From Microvirga rosea (GTDB lineage Bacteria; Pseudomonadota; Alphaproteobacteria; Rhizobiales; Beijerinckiaceae): 64,000 bases of DNA. Each line of letters starts with the position of its first letter. Position 1 is the first letter of the stretch. The translations under genes and the position numbers were made by a program. Location: positions 248,001-312,000 of the forward strand of contig NZ_JAJDOP010000003.1 of assembly GCF_020595095.1 (NCBI RefSeq), read 5' to 3'. The notes under the pieces were generated by a model. It was not told the origin of the DNA. It made no database searches and saw nothing but the letters and a program-made list of their open reading frames with translations. Shown piece by piece: positions 20,535-31,092 of this stretch.

Positions 20535-21637
20535 TGATGGGGCAGGGCATCAACGACCTGATCATGAATGCCTTGCCCCTGCCGGTCCTGACCATCGGGC
20601 CGAGCGGACAAGTCCGCCATGCGAATGCGGCTGCGGAAGCATTCTTCGAGATCAGCCTTCGCGTCATGCAACGCCAGAAGCTCCAGGATATGGTGCCCTT
20701 CGGGTCCCCCGTGATGGGACTGATCGACGACGTGCGGCTGCGCGGCGCCAGCGTGAGCGAGCACCGGGTCGATATCGGCAGTCCGAAGATCGGCGCGGAA
20801 CGGATTGTCGATGTCTTCGCGACGCCCCTTGGCGATGAAAGCGACGATGTCGTCATCATGCTGCAGGAGCGCACCATTGCGGACAAGATGGACCGTCAGC
20901 TCACCCATCGGGGGGCCGCACGTTCCATCACGGCGCTCGGCGCCATGCTCGCCCATGAGATCAAGAATCCCTTATCCGGCATTCGGGGAGCCGCACAGCT
21001 CTTGGAACAATCCGCTGCGGATGACGACCGGGTGCTGACGCGCCTGATCTGCGACGAAACCGACAGGATCGTAAAACTTGTCGAGCGGATGGAGCTGTTC
21101 GGCGAGGAGCGGCCCGTGGAGCGCGGCCCCGTCAACGTCCACGGGGTCCTGGACCACGTCAAGCGGCTTGCCCAGTCCGGCTTTGCCCGGCACATCCGTT
21201 TCGTCGAGAACTACGACCCGTCCTTGCCGCCGGTTCTCGGCAGCCGCGATCAGCTCATTCAAGTTGTCCTCAACCTCGTGAAGAACGCGGCGGAAGCCGT
21301 CGGCATTGACGCGACCGATGGCGAGATCGTCCTGACGACGGCGTTTCGCACCGGCGTCAGGCTTCAAGTGCCGGGGGCGCGCGAGAAGGTCAGCCTTCCC
21401 ATCGAACTGGCGGTCAGCGACAACGGCCCTGGCATTCCGGCCGATCTCGTCAGCGATCTTTTCGATCCATTCGTGACCACCAAGGCCCAGGGAAGCGGGC
21501 TAGGTCTTGCTCTCGTCGCCAAAATCGTCGGCGACCACGGCGGGATCGTCGAATGCGATCCTGCGCCCCGGCGCACGTCTTTCCGAATTCTCCTCCCCAT
21601 GCACCGCGCCAATGACGGGCGCGAGGCCGACTTGTGA
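20531..21637 (+). CDS. ntrB: nitrogen regulation sensor kinase NtrB
   Basis: Cytosolic histidine kinase/phosphatase that controls NtrC under the GlnB signal. 368 residues: PAS-like sensory domain (about 10-120), HisKA dimerisation domain with the phospho-acceptor His in [14 protein letters not shown] (near 142), and the ATPase domain (about 245-360) with [11 protein letters not shown] (N box), SDNGPGIP and GSGLGLALV. Three consecutive ATG-rich codons at the start (MMMG) leave the exact first codon uncertain by two; 20531 overlaps the dusB stop. Confidence 0.95.
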   Translation: MMMGQGINDLIMNALPLPVLTIGPSGQVRHANAAAEAFFEISLRVMQRQKLQDMVPFGSPVMGLIDDVRLRGASVSEHRVDIGSPKIGAERIVDVFATPLGDESDDVVIMLQERTIADKMDRQLTHRGAARSITALGAMLAHEIKNPLSGIRGAAQLLEQSAADDDRVLTRLICDETDRIVKLVERMELFGEERPVERGPVNVHGVLDHVKRLAQSGFARHIRFVENYDPSLPPVLGSRDQLIQVVLNLVKNAAEAVGIDATDGEIVLTTAFRTGVRLQVPGAREKVSLPIELAVSDNGPGIPADLVSDLFDPFVTTKAQGSGLGLALVAKIVGDHGGIVECDPAPRRTSFRILLPMHRANDGREADL

Positions 21638-21646
21638 GGCCCTACC

Positions 21647-23107
21647 ATGCCTAGCGGACAGATTCTCCTTGCCGATGACGATGCCGCCATCAGAACCGTC
21701 CTCAACCAGGCGCTCTCGCGCGCCGGCTACGAGGTACGCTCCACAAGCAATGCCGCCACTCTTTGGCGCTGGGTTGCTCAGGGGGAAGGCGATCTCGTGA
21801 TCACCGATGTGGTCATGCCGGACGAGAATGCGTTCGACCTGTTGCCACGCATCAAGAAATTGCGGCCGGACCTGCCGATCATCGTGATGAGCGCTCAGAA
21901 CACGTTCATGACCGCCATCAAGGCGTCCGAGCGCGGCGCTTATGAATACCTGCCGAAGCCCTTCGACCTCAAGGAGCTCGTGGCCGTCGTCGGACGGGCG
22001 CTGGCCCGTCCGCGGACAATGGTCCAGCCGCCGCCGGCACCGGAGGAAGGGGAAATTCCGCTGGTCGGGCGCTCCCCGGCCATGCAGGACATCTACCGGG
22101 CCCTGGCCCGGCTGATGCCGACTGACCTGACCGTGATGATTACCGGCGAATCCGGCACCGGGAAGGAACTGGTTGCGCGAGCCCTGCACGATTATGGCAA
22201 GCGGCGTCAGGGACCATTCGTGGCAGTCAATATGGCCGCGATCCCGCGGGAACTCATCGAATCCGATCTTTTCGGCCACGAGAAGGGGGCCTTCACGGGA
22301 GCAACCGCGCGCAGCACCGGGCGCTTTGAACAGGCGGAAGGCGGCACGCTGTTTCTGGACGAGATCGGCGATATGCCCATGGAGGCGCAGACCCGGCTTC
22401 TGCGTGTTCTACAGCAGGGCGAATACACGACCGTGGGCGGGCGCATCCCCATCAAGACCAATGTCCGAATCGTCGCGGCGACCAACAAGGATCTGCGCGT
22501 CCTGATCCAGCAGGGCCTGTTTCGGGAGGATCTGTTCTTCCGCCTCAATGTGGTCCCGCTCCGGCTGCCGCCTCTCCGGGAACGCGTGGAGGACATTCCG
22601 GATCTCACCCGGCATTTCTTCGCCCTGGTCGAAAAGGAGGGGCTGTCCCGCAAGCAGCTGGATCCCGAGGCGATGGACCGGCTCAAGCGCTACCGCTGGC
22701 CCGGCAATGTGCGCGAATTGGAGAATCTGATCCGGAGGCTCGCAGCCCTCTATCCTCAAGACACCATGACCGGCGCCATCATCGATGCGGAACTCGATGC
22801 CCAGCCAATGCCTGTCCCGCAATCGATCGGAAAGACACCCACCCTGGCAGCGGCTTCCGAGGGCTTGTCGGACGCGGTCGAGCGTCACCTCGTGGAGTAT
22901 TTTTCCGGCTTCAAGGATACCCTGCCTCCCCCCGGCCTCTATCACCGCATTCTCAGGGAGATCGAAGGGCCGCTGATCGGTGTGGCGCTGGCGGCGACCC
23001 GCGGGAATCAGATCCGTGCCGCCGAGCTTTTGGGAGTCAATCGTAATACGCTCCGCAAGAAAGTCCGCGATCTCGAGCTGCAGGTCGTGCGCTCGGGCGC
23101 GCGCTGA
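21647..23107 (+). CDS. ntrC: nitrogen regulation response regulator NtrC
   Basis: Sigma-54 enhancer-binding activator of nitrogen-limitation genes. 486 residues: receiver domain (phospho-acceptor Asp54 in ITDVVMPDE), AAA+ domain with Walker A GESGTGKE, the sigma-54 contact loop GAFTGA intact in [12 protein letters not shown], and Walker B LFLDEIGD, then a Fis-type helix-turn-helix at the C-terminus ([20 protein letters not shown]). It follows ntrB by nine bases. Confidence 0.96.
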   Translation: MPSGQILLADDDAAIRTVLNQALSRAGYEVRSTSNAATLWRWVAQGEGDLVITDVVMPDENAFDLLPRIKKLRPDLPIIVMSAQNTFMTAIKASERGAYEYLPKPFDLKELVAVVGRALARPRTMVQPPPAPEEGEIPLVGRSPAMQDIYRALARLMPTDLTVMITGESGTGKELVARALHDYGKRRQGPFVAVNMAAIPRELIESDLFGHEKGAFTGATARSTGRFEQAEGGTLFLDEIGDMPMEAQTRLLRVLQQGEYTTVGGRIPIKTNVRIVAATNKDLRVLIQQGLFREDLFFRLNVVPLRLPPLRERVEDIPDLTRHFFALVEKEGLSRKQLDPEAMDRLKRYRWPGNVRELENLIRRLAALYPQDTMTGAIIDAELDAQPMPVPQSIGKTPTLAAASEGLSDAVERHLVEYFSGFKDTLPPPGLYHRILREIEGPLIGVALAATRGNQIRAAELLGVNRNTLRKKVRDLELQVVRSGAR

Positions 23108-23111
23108 GGAT

Positions 23112-23134
23112 CATCCTTTCGGATGTAATAATTT
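23112..23134 (+). terminator. small hairpin after ntrC, possible weak terminator
   Basis: CATCC-TTTC-GGATG stem starting five bases after the ntrC stop and followed by TAATAATTT. The stem is only five pairs, so it may just be a pause or processing site before ntrY. Confidence 0.3.
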
Positions 23135-23184
23135 GACCACAGTGTTGTGTTGGTGCATCACCCACTTGTAAGGCGCACGGATCG

Positions 23185-25461
23185 ATGCGTCTCAATCGTG
23201 GGGCACCCGTCTTGATAAGCCAAGACAATCAAGCGCAACGCCAGACGACCGACGTGGTCCAGCGCAGCCTCGGCTGGCTGGGACCGATCGCGGTTCTGCT
23301 GGCTTTGGCATCGGCCCTGACGACGTTTCTGGTGCTGGCAGGCCTGACCCCGATCCTGCCCACGCATAATGTGGTGATCTGGGTCTTCATCCTGAACGGC
23401 GTCCTGATTCTCCTTCTGCTGGGGATCGTCGCCTGGCAGACCAAGCGATTGATGCGCGAGCGGCGGGCCGGAGCGGCCGCCGCGGGACTCCATGTCCGTA
23501 TCGTCGGCCTGTTCAGCCTCGTGGCGGTTCTGCCGGCCATTCTCGTGGCAGCGGTCGCAACGGTCACGCTCGAGCGCGGTCTCGACCCCTGGTTCACGGG
23601 TTCGATCAAGGACCTGATGATCAATACGGTGGAGATTGCCCGCTCCTATCGGGAACTCCAGTGCCGTACCCTGGCGCGGGAGACCCAGCTGATGGCTGCG
23701 GACCTGAACCGCGCGAAGGTCCTTTACGATGCTGATCGGAAGGTATTCCGGGACTTCATGAATTCCCGGGCGATCTTCCTCGGCTTTCCACTGGTCGAGA
23801 TGCTGGAACCCGACGGCACTGTCGTCGAGAAGCTCGAAGCGAAGCCGATCGAGGGCGCTCAGGCCCCAACTCTCGAGGACCTTCGCGATGCGACAGAAAG
23901 TGAGGCTCTCTGTCTCTTTCCTCGCAGCGGCAACGTCTTCCGCTCGATCCTGAAGCTCCAGGCCCATGGAGGCCGCATTCTTTATGTGGCGCGCGAAGTT
24001 GATCCGCGTGCCGTCGAGTTTCCGCCCGTCGCTGAAGCGGGAGTCGCGTTCTACGAGGCTCTCGAACAGAAGAAGGTCGGTATCCAAGTGGCGTTCGCGT
24101 CAATGTTCGCGCTGATCGCTCTCATCGTACTCCTGTCGGCGATCTGGTTCGGACTGAACTTCGCCAATCGCCTGGTCGCGCCCATTCGCCGTCTCATTCA
24201 CGCGACCGATCAGGTGGCGACCGGCAACTTCTATGTGCAGGTTCCGGTCCGGCGCGGGGAGGGCGACCTCGCTCACCTTGGTGAGACGTTCAACAAAATG
24301 ACGTCCGAACTCCGGCATCAGCATGATGGATTGACGGCCGCGAGCGAGCTTATCGACCGGCGCCGGCGGTTTACGGAAGCGGTGCTCGATGGGGTCTCGG
24401 CAGGCGTCATCGGTATCGATGCCCGGGGACACATCACCATCGTCAATCCCTCGACCGAGGCCCTGCTTTCCGCCTCTGCCGGGGAGCTGCTCGGACGTCC
24501 GGCGGTCGACGTTCTTCCGGAGATCGCGGAGCTGATCGAGGAATCAGGGCAGGGGCGCCAGCGCCTGACCCAGAAGCAGATCCAGATGGCCCGCAAGGGC
24601 AAGGAGCGGACGATCAACGTGCGCGTCACGAGCGAAAATGTCCGCGGGGAAGAGCGGGAACTGGTCGTGACCCTCGACGACATCACGGACCTGGTCTCGG
24701 CCCAGCGGACATCCGCCTGGGCCGACGTGGCGCGGCGCATCGCACATGAGATCAAAAATCCTCTGACGCCGATCCAGCTTTCCGCCGAGCGGATCCGCCG
24801 CAAGTACGGGAAAGTCATCACGACGGACCGGGAGGTCTTCGATCAATGCACGGCAACCATTGTCCGTCAGGTGGATGACATCAAGCGAATGGTCGATGAG
24901 TTCTCGTCCTTCGCCCGCATGCCGAAGCCGACCATCGGGGACGACGATCTCGTCGAGACGATCCGCCAGGTCGTCTTCATGATGCGGATCGCCCATCCCG
25001 AAATTCAATTCACGGATGAACTTCCGGACAACACGGTCATTGCGCCGTTCGATCGCCGGCTGCTCTCCCAGGCTGTCACGAACATCGTGAAGAATGCAAC
25101 GGAAGCGATCGCAGCCGTTCCAGACGAGGAACGGGGCGAGGGGCGCATTTCCGTTCTTCTGGACGATACCCATCCCCTGTACCTGATCCTCGCGGTCACC
25201 GATAACGGCAAGGGCTTTCCGGTGGAGGGCCGGCAGAGGCTCCTGGAGCCCTACATGACAACTCGCGAAGGCGGAACGGGGTTGGGACTTCCCATCGTGG
25301 CGAAGATTTTGGAAGAGCACGGCGGAGGCATGGAGCTTGTCAATAACCCGCAAGGTAGGGGTGGACAGGTCCGTATGTGGATACCAAAGACGAAACATGT
25401 TGCACTGGAAGAGACTTCTGTTGGGGCTGCCAGGGCCAATTCGCGGGGAGCTGGCCTGTGA
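23185..25461 (+). CDS. ntrY: nitrogen regulation sensor kinase NtrY
   Basis: Membrane-bound histidine kinase partner of NtrX. 758 residues: about three N-terminal transmembrane helices (30-60, 65-85, 105-130), a periplasmic region, a fourth helix (about 305-325), HAMP domain (NRLVAPIRRLIHATDQVATG), PAS domain (about 395-480), HisKA with [20 protein letters not shown], and a C-terminal ATPase domain ending in GGTGLGLPIV. Known roles in relatives include nitrogen and redox/envelope sensing. Its stop overlaps the ntrX GTG start. Confidence 0.94.
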   Translation: MRLNRGAPVLISQDNQAQRQTTDVVQRSLGWLGPIAVLLALASALTTFLVLAGLTPILPTHNVVIWVFILNGVLILLLLGIVAWQTKRLMRERRAGAAAAGLHVRIVGLFSLVAVLPAILVAAVATVTLERGLDPWFTGSIKDLMINTVEIARSYRELQCRTLARETQLMAADLNRAKVLYDADRKVFRDFMNSRAIFLGFPLVEMLEPDGTVVEKLEAKPIEGAQAPTLEDLRDATESEALCLFPRSGNVFRSILKLQAHGGRILYVAREVDPRAVEFPPVAEAGVAFYEALEQKKVGIQVAFASMFALIALIVLLSAIWFGLNFANRLVAPIRRLIHATDQVATGNFYVQVPVRRGEGDLAHLGETFNKMTSELRHQHDGLTAASELIDRRRRFTEAVLDGVSAGVIGIDARGHITIVNPSTEALLSASAGELLGRPAVDVLPEIAELIEESGQGRQRLTQKQIQMARKGKERTINVRVTSENVRGEERELVVTLDDITDLVSAQRTSAWADVARRIAHEIKNPLTPIQLSAERIRRKYGKVITTDREVFDQCTATIVRQVDDIKRMVDEFSSFARMPKPTIGDDDLVETIRQVVFMMRIAHPEIQFTDELPDNTVIAPFDRRLLSQAVTNIVKNATEAIAAVPDEERGEGRISVLLDDTHPLYLILAVTDNGKGFPVEGRQRLLEPYMTTREGGTGLGLPIVAKILEEHGGGMELVNNPQGRGGQVRMWIPKTKHVALEETSVGAARANSRGAGL

Positions 25462-26828
25462 GCGCTGATATTCTTGTTGTTGACGATGAAACCGATATTC
25501 GCGAACTGGTCGCGGGCATCCTGGAGGATGAGGGGCACCGCACGCGCACGGCCGGCAGCTCCGACGAGGCTCTGGCCAGCATTGAGGCTCGCCGTCCTCA
25601 TCTGGTCTTTCTGGACATCTGGCTCCAGGGCAGCCGCCTCGACGGGCTGCAGGTGCTCGACCTGATCAAGCAGCAGCATCCTGATCTGCCTGTGGTCATG
25701 ATCTCGGGGCACGGCAACATCGAAACCGCTGTTTCGGCCATTAAGTCCGGGGCTTACGACTTCATCGAAAAGCCATTCAAGGCCGATCGTCTCGTCTTGG
25801 TTGCCGAACGGGCTCTCGAAGCGTCCCGCCTCAAGCGCGAAGTTCGCGACCTGAAGGCGCGGTCCGTGCAAGCGAGCCGGATCGCCGGGCGTTCGGTTGC
25901 CATCAATCAGCTGCGGCAATCGGTGGAACGTGCCGCACCGACCAATGCACGGATTCTCGTCACCGGCGCTCCCGGTTCCGGAAAAGAGCTGACGGCACGG
26001 ACGATCCACAGCCTGTCCACAAGGGCAAACGGATCGTTCGTGGTTCTCTCCGCAGCGACGATCACCCCGGAAAACATGGAAGCGGAACTCTTTGGAACTG
26101 AGGGGGAAGACGGCCGCGGACGGCGGGTAGGCGCCCTCGAGGAAGCTCATGGCGGAACCCTCTATATCGATGAAATCGCCGATATGCCGAGAGAGACCCA
26201 GAACCGGATTCTGCGCGTCCTGGTGGATCAGAACTTCCAGCGAGTCGGCGGCACGACCCGGGTCCACGTGGACGTCCGCATCATTTCCTCGTCCAGCCGA
26301 GACCTCCCGGCCGAGATTGCGTCCGGTCGGCTGAGGGAGGATCTGTTTCATCGTCTCAGCGTGATCCCGATTCGCGTTCCGTCCTTGGCGGAAAGGCGTG
26401 AGGACGTGCCTGAGCTGATCGAGTTCTTCATGGACCAGATTTCCGCCGCCACCGGCCTGCCGAAGCGCCGAATCGCCGATGACGCGATGGCGGTTCTCCA
26501 GTCCCACGACTGGCCGGGCAACGTTCGCCAGCTGCGCAACAACGTGGAACGGCTGATGATCCTGACATCCGGCGACCTGGAGGCGGCCGTCACGGCCGAC
26601 ATGCTGCCCTCGGAAATAGGAACGCTGGTGCCGTCGACCCCAGGCGGGGCAGGGGGCGAGAAGTTGATGAGCCTCCCCCTCCGGGAGGCCCGCGAGATTT
26701 TCGAGCGTGAGTATTTGCTCGCTCAAATCGCGCGTTTCAGCGGTAATATCTCCCGAACGGCTGAGTTTATCGGTATGGAGCGCTCGGCTCTTCACCGTAA
26801 ACTCAAGTCTCTCGGGATCGGCGGATGA
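25458..26828 (+). CDS. ntrX: nitrogen regulation response regulator NtrX (lacks GAFTGA)
   Basis: Response regulator paired with NtrY. The GTG at 25458 overlaps the ntrY TGA by four bases and gives 456 residues. Receiver domain with DD at 9-10 and phospho-acceptor Asp53 (VFLDIWLQG), AAA+ domain with Walker A GAPGSGKE and Walker B TLYIDEIAD, and a C-terminal Fis-type helix (NISRTAEFIGMERSALHRKL). Where NtrC has GAFTGA this protein reads FGTEGEDGRGRRVGALE, so the sigma-54-engaging loop is missing. It probably acts without sigma-54, as reported for other alphaproteobacterial NtrX. Confidence 0.94.
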   Translation: MSADILVVDDETDIRELVAGILEDEGHRTRTAGSSDEALASIEARRPHLVFLDIWLQGSRLDGLQVLDLIKQQHPDLPVVMISGHGNIETAVSAIKSGAYDFIEKPFKADRLVLVAERALEASRLKREVRDLKARSVQASRIAGRSVAINQLRQSVERAAPTNARILVTGAPGSGKELTARTIHSLSTRANGSFVVLSAATITPENMEAELFGTEGEDGRGRRVGALEEAHGGTLYIDEIADMPRETQNRILRVLVDQNFQRVGGTTRVHVDVRIISSSSRDLPAEIASGRLREDLFHRLSVIPIRVPSLAERREDVPELIEFFMDQISAATGLPKRRIADDAMAVLQSHDWPGNVRQLRNNVERLMILTSGDLEAAVTADMLPSEIGTLVPSTPGGAGGEKLMSLPLREAREIFEREYLLAQIARFSGNISRTAEFIGMERSALHRKLKSLGIGG

Positions 26829-27002
26829 GGCACGATCCACGGGAAATTATGCTGGTCGGACAGATAAGAGGGCGGAGACCTCTTGCTTAACCTTATGGTT
26901 CGCCCTGTAATAAGCATGCCGGTCAACCACCCCTAGGGGACAATCATATAGTGGCGGCCCTATAGCCAAGATCGGCGGCGACGGGCTGGCGAGGCAACTT
27001 CA

Positions 27003-27257
27003 ATGGCGGGCGATCGCGCGCAGAACCTTCAGGACACCTTCCTCAATTACGTCCGGAAGAATAAAATACCTCTCACGATCTTTCTCGTGAACGGAGTGAA
27101 GCTCCAGGGCGTTGTCACTTGGTTTGATAATTTCTGCGTTCTTCTCCGCAGAGATGGTCATTCTCAACTGGTCTATAAGCACGCTATCTCCACAATTATG
27201 CCGGGACAGCCTGTTCAACTCTTTGACCAGATCGACGAGGCTAGCGAAAAGGCTTGA
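27003..27257 (+). CDS. hfq: RNA chaperone Hfq
   Basis: Hexameric Sm-like protein that pairs small RNAs with mRNAs. 84 residues with Sm1 ([21 protein letters not shown]) and Sm2 ([11 protein letters not shown], the YKHA uridine-binding motif). Length and lack of a long C-terminal tail are typical for alphaproteobacteria. It sits between ntrX and hflX, the standard order, and hflX starts two bases after its stop codon. Confidence 0.97.
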   Translation: MAGDRAQNLQDTFLNYVRKNKIPLTIFLVNGVKLQGVVTWFDNFCVLLRRDGHSQLVYKHAISTIMPGQPVQLFDQIDEASEKA

Positions 27258-27258
27258 A

Positions 27259-28659
27259 GTGACAGAACCCATTTCTCCGGGTGAACAGCGTCTGGCGCAG
27301 CTCGCAGAGCCCGAAAAGGAGGTCGCTGCGGGTACCAATACCCTTGTGGTTGGCCCATACCTGACCCGGAGAAGACGCTTTTCCGCAGGAAGTGGATCCA
27401 ACGACGCGGAGAATAACCCTCGCCCCGCGGAAGCACGGCTGGACGAGGCGACCGGCCTTGCCGGAGCCATCGATCTCCATATTGTCGATTCGATCATCGC
27501 ACCGCTTTCCGCGCCCCGACCTGCCACCTACATCGGCAGCGGAAAGGTCGACGAGCTGGCGGGTTTTATCCGTGCCGAGAACATCGGCCTCGTGGTCATG
27601 GATTGCGCCTTAAGCCCGGTCCAGCAGCGGAATCTGGAAAAAGCCTGGGGCGCGAAGGTCATCGACCGAACTGGGTTGATCCTCGAGATTTTCGGCCGCA
27701 GGGCCCGGACCAAGGAAGGGACCCTCCAGGTCGAGCTGGCGCACCTGTCGTACCAGAAGGGCAGGCTTGTCCGGTCATGGACCCACCTGGAGCGTCAGCG
27801 CGGCGGCTTCGGGTTCCTCGGCGGCCCTGGCGAAACCCAGATTGAAGCCGACCGGCGGATGATCCAGGAGCGTATGTCCCGAATCGAACGGGAACTCGAA
27901 ACGGTCGTGAAAACCCGTTCGCTCCATCGGGCGAGCCGCCGGCGGGTGCCGTACCCCATCGTCGCCCTTGTCGGATACACCAATGCCGGGAAATCGACGC
28001 TGTTCAACCGTCTGACAGCGGCTGACGTTCTGGCGGAGAACATGCTCTTCGCGACGCTCGATCCGACCTCCCGGGCCATTGACTTGCCGCACGGAGAAAA
28101 GGCCATTCTCTCCGATACGGTCGGATTTATCTCGGACCTGCCGACCATGCTGGTCGCGGCCTTCCGGGCGACGTTGGAGGATGTGATCGAAGCGGACATC
28201 CTGCTCCATGTCCGCGATGTGTCCCACGGCGAAACCGAGGCTCAGGCCGATGACGTGGCCCTTGTCCTACGGGAGTTGGGCATCGACCCGGACGACACGC
28301 GTCGCATCATCGAAGTGTGGAATAAGGCCGACCTTCTTGCTCCCGATGCCCGGAGCCGCCTTGAAACCACATCCCACCGGACGAGGGAGGAAGGGCGACC
28401 GATTCTCATTTCGGCGATGACGGGAGAAGGTATCTCGGATCTCCTCGCAGCGATCGAGGATCACCTGGCGGCGGGGCGCTCGAATTACGAGGTCGACATC
28501 GCTCCCGAGGATGGTCAAGGACTTGCCTGGCTTCACGAAAATACGGAAATTCTGGACCGACAGACGACGGAAAGCGGCCATTCGATCCTGCAGGTCCGCC
28601 TCGTCGCCGGCAAGGAGCCCCGCTTTCTCAACCGCTTCCCGCAGGCGAAGGTTCTTTAG
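27259..28659 (+). CDS. hflX: ribosome-associated GTPase HflX
   Basis: GTPase that splits stalled or heat-damaged 70S ribosomes, by family knowledge. The GTG at 27259 comes one base after the hfq stop and gives 466 residues. The N-terminal HflX domain includes [10 protein letters not shown] and [19 protein letters not shown]; the G domain has G1 GYTNAGKST, switch [13 protein letters not shown], and WNKADLL as G4. Frames open upstream inside hfq are not part of the gene. Confidence 0.95.
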   Translation: MTEPISPGEQRLAQLAEPEKEVAAGTNTLVVGPYLTRRRRFSAGSGSNDAENNPRPAEARLDEATGLAGAIDLHIVDSIIAPLSAPRPATYIGSGKVDELAGFIRAENIGLVVMDCALSPVQQRNLEKAWGAKVIDRTGLILEIFGRRARTKEGTLQVELAHLSYQKGRLVRSWTHLERQRGGFGFLGGPGETQIEADRRMIQERMSRIERELETVVKTRSLHRASRRRVPYPIVALVGYTNAGKSTLFNRLTAADVLAENMLFATLDPTSRAIDLPHGEKAILSDTVGFISDLPTMLVAAFRATLEDVIEADILLHVRDVSHGETEAQADDVALVLRELGIDPDDTRRIIEVWNKADLLAPDARSRLETTSHRTREEGRPILISAMTGEGISDLLAAIEDHLAAGRSNYEVDIAPEDGQGLAWLHENTEILDRQTTESGHSILQVRLVAGKEPRFLNRFPQAKVL

Positions 28660-28668
28660 CCGACGTCA

Positions 28669-29523
28669 TCAAGGGGCGGCGTTCCGCTCCTTGTGTTTCG
28701 CCTTCACCCAGAGTTCTTCCATCTTATCGAGTGAGGCATCCTGAAGAGTTCGTCCCTGTTGGGCCAAGGCCTCTTCAATTGACCGAAAGCGTCGTTCGAA
28801 CTTGAGATTGGTGCGTCGAAGGGCGCTCTCAGGGTCAATTCCGTAGTGGCGTGCAAGGTTGGTGACGGCAAAAAGCAGATCACCGATCTCGTCCTCGATC
28901 CGGTCTGCATCCCTCGAGGTTGCAGCTTCGCGCACCTCATCAAGCTCTTCGTGAATCTTGTCGATAACCTGGGCAGTATCAGGCCAATCGAAGCCGACCT
29001 TGGCGGCTTTGGTCGTGAGTTTCTGCGCCCGAGTAAGAGCGGGAAGGGCAGTGGGGACGCCGCTCAGGAAACCGGACTCCGGTCCCGTTTCAGCCGACTG
29101 GCTTAAGCGGGCTCTCTCTGCTGCCTTGTCAATCTTTTCCTGCCGCTTGATGTCGTCCCAGAGGTTCTTCACCTCCTCCGGACTGAGGTTGCGCGTGCCG
29201 CCAAAAACGTGAGGATGCCGCCGGATGAGTTTGCGTGTAATTGCCTCGACTACATCCGGAAATGCGAAAGCACCTTGTTCTTCCGCCATCCGGGCATGAA
29301 AAACCACCTGCAACAGCAGATCGCCCAGCTCATCCTTCAGATCACTGAGGTCCCCGCGCTCGATCGCATCGACGACCTCGTAGGCCTCTTCGATGGTATA
29401 GGGCGTAATCGACGCAAACGTTTGCTCGACGTCCCAAGGACAACCTGTTTCCGGAGTCCGGAGCGCCGCCATGATTTCGAGCAGGCGTGAAATCTCACGC
29501 GAAGGCTTGAAAGAGGGATTCAT
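28669..29523 (-). CDS. mazG: nucleoside triphosphate pyrophosphohydrolase MazG
   Basis: Hydrolyses (d)NTPs to monophosphates and pyrophosphate, a house-cleaning enzyme. 284 residues with two MazG domains: the N-terminal one with CPWDVEQTFASITPYTIEEA and ELGDLLLQVVFHARMAEE, the second (about 165-265) with EELDEVREA and EDEIGDLLFAVTNLARH. The EExxE/ExxD metal motifs are present in both. It is convergent with hflX, with only nine bases between the two stops. Confidence 0.95.
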   Translation of the reverse strand: MNPSFKPSREISRLLEIMAALRTPETGCPWDVEQTFASITPYTIEEAYEVVDAIERGDLSDLKDELGDLLLQVVFHARMAEEQGAFAFPDVVEAITRKLIRRHPHVFGGTRNLSPEEVKNLWDDIKRQEKIDKAAERARLSQSAETGPESGFLSGVPTALPALTRAQKLTTKAAKVGFDWPDTAQVIDKIHEELDEVREAATSRDADRIEDEIGDLLFAVTNLARHYGIDPESALRRTNLKFERRFRSIEEALAQQGRTLQDASLDKMEELWVKAKHKERNAAP

Positions 29524-29616
29524 TGATCTGGTTCAGCTCCTGGAAGGTCCGCTGTCTAGTGGCCAGGAATAACCTTAGACCGCGCCGGGCACCACAGATT
29601 ATCTAGCGCAGTCCCT

Positions 29617-30498
29617 TCAGGGCTTTTCCGGTCTGAATTTCCGTCCTGCCGCACCAAGCGTGATAATGAGAATGCCGCAGAGAGCCAGAGTGGTGCCGAG
29701 GAGCATTCGCAAGTCAAACCGATCCCCTGTGATCAGAACCCCCAGGGCGACAGTCATCAACGGGTTCATGATGAGCAGCGGAGCGATGAAGTTTGCGGGG
29801 TATTTTCGGATCAGATCATAGTAGATCGTGTGACCAACGAGCGAGACCACCAGGGCGGAAAACAGCACCGCGAGGATGAACGGCCAGCCCGCGTGCTCGG
29901 CCAGAGCAAACTGGCTGGATTCCAGGCCGGCGGATAGAAAGGTGAGGGGGATCACCGAGGCGAGTCCGACCCATGCCTGGAACTGCAAGGGCTTCACTCC
30001 CTTGATCTGCTTCATCATCACTGCCGCCAGGGAAGCCACGAAGGCGGAGCCAAGAATAAACACCAAGCCTCCGGATATGGGAAACCGCTCGTCGGGGTTC
30101 CACATCACGATCAGGCCACCGAGGAATGTCAGTGCAATGCCGATGCCCCGCTTCCACTGAATCTTCTCGTCCAGCATCACGACGGACAGAAGCGCGGTCA
30201 TCGGCAGTCCCAGTTGACTGACGATTGCGGAACTTGAGGGGGTTGCCGTCTTGATCCCGATGAAGAAGAGCGCAAATCCGCCCCCTCCCATCAGGAAGCC
30301 GACAAGGACCATGCGCCATCGGGGTCTCGGGACCGGAAGCAGCCAAGGGATAGTGACCAGAGCAACGATTCCGTAGCGGATCGCCGCATAGAACAGCGGA
30401 GGGATCTCCATTCCCGATACGACGATTTTGCTGACGATGGTGTGCGCCGCCCATGTGAGGCAGACAAGAATCATCAATGACAAATCGCGCAGGGCCAT
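29617..30498 (-). CDS. DMT-superfamily (EamA) permease
   Basis: A 293-residue protein with about ten hydrophobic segments arranged as two EamA repeats (about 8-138 and 150-285). Typical features are the N-terminal LTWAAHTIVSK segment and PLLIMNPLMTVALGVLITGD in the second half. Members export metabolites or amino acids; the substrate here is not evident. It reads away from mazG on the same strand with a 93-base gap. Confidence 0.85.
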   Translation of the reverse strand: MALRDLSLMILVCLTWAAHTIVSKIVVSGMEIPPLFYAAIRYGIVALVTIPWLLPVPRPRWRMVLVGFLMGGGGFALFFIGIKTATPSSSAIVSQLGLPMTALLSVVMLDEKIQWKRGIGIALTFLGGLIVMWNPDERFPISGGLVFILGSAFVASLAAVMMKQIKGVKPLQFQAWVGLASVIPLTFLSAGLESSQFALAEHAGWPFILAVLFSALVVSLVGHTIYYDLIRKYPANFIAPLLIMNPLMTVALGVLITGDRFDLRMLLGTTLALCGILIITLGAAGRKFRPEKP

Positions 30499-30608
30499 GG
30501 TCTTGCTTAGAGTGCATCAGCCTCGCCGATCAACCGGCGGAGAGTGATGGGCAGGTATGTTCCGAGCGCTGCAAGCTTCAGGGAACAGAAGGCGAAACCG
30601 AAGTGGCT

Positions 30609-30962
30609 TCAGGAAATTTCGCGGCGGAGCCATTGCTCCAGAACGGCGAGGATATGTGTTCTTTGGTCCTGGGTGAGAGGATATCCGCGGCTGATCCCAT
30701 GCCACTTCTCCAGACAGGAACGACAACACGTCCCAGTGGCGTGCTGGGCGATGAAAACCGGATGCCCTCGGAAGGGCGTTTGCTTGCCATCCCTTGCTGG
30801 CTGAGCAGGTGCGAGACGCTGATCGACGAAATCTCCTGCGTGTTCCATGACCCGTTCCAGGCCCCTAGCGTCAAGGTAGGCCCGTTCCTTGGAACCGAGG
30901 TGAAACCTCTGCCGAAACGGGGATTTCTCTAATTTTTCAAAGATTTCTTCGATCTTTCTCAC
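30609..30962 (-). CDS. DUF4186 family protein
   Basis: A 117-residue soluble protein with FRQRFHLGSKERAYLDARGL near the N-terminus, matching the DUF4186 family as I know it. A His/Cys cluster (HPVFIAQHATGTCCRSCLEKWH) could bind a metal ion; this is an inference. Function is unknown. Base use is somewhat less GC-rich than the neighbouring core genes. Confidence 0.75.
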   Translation of the reverse strand: MRKIEEIFEKLEKSPFRQRFHLGSKERAYLDARGLERVMEHAGDFVDQRLAPAQPARDGKQTPFRGHPVFIAQHATGTCCRSCLEKWHGISRGYPLTQDQRTHILAVLEQWLRREIS

Positions 30963-31092
30963 ACGTTTTTTCCCATTTTTCGGTCAATCGAGAAGCTCAC
31001 TGCGGTCGGCGAAAAGCCCAGGGTCGAGATCTGATGAGGCCGACCTATATCAACTCCATGAGACATTGTGCCGATACCGCGAGGAGAGGGGG

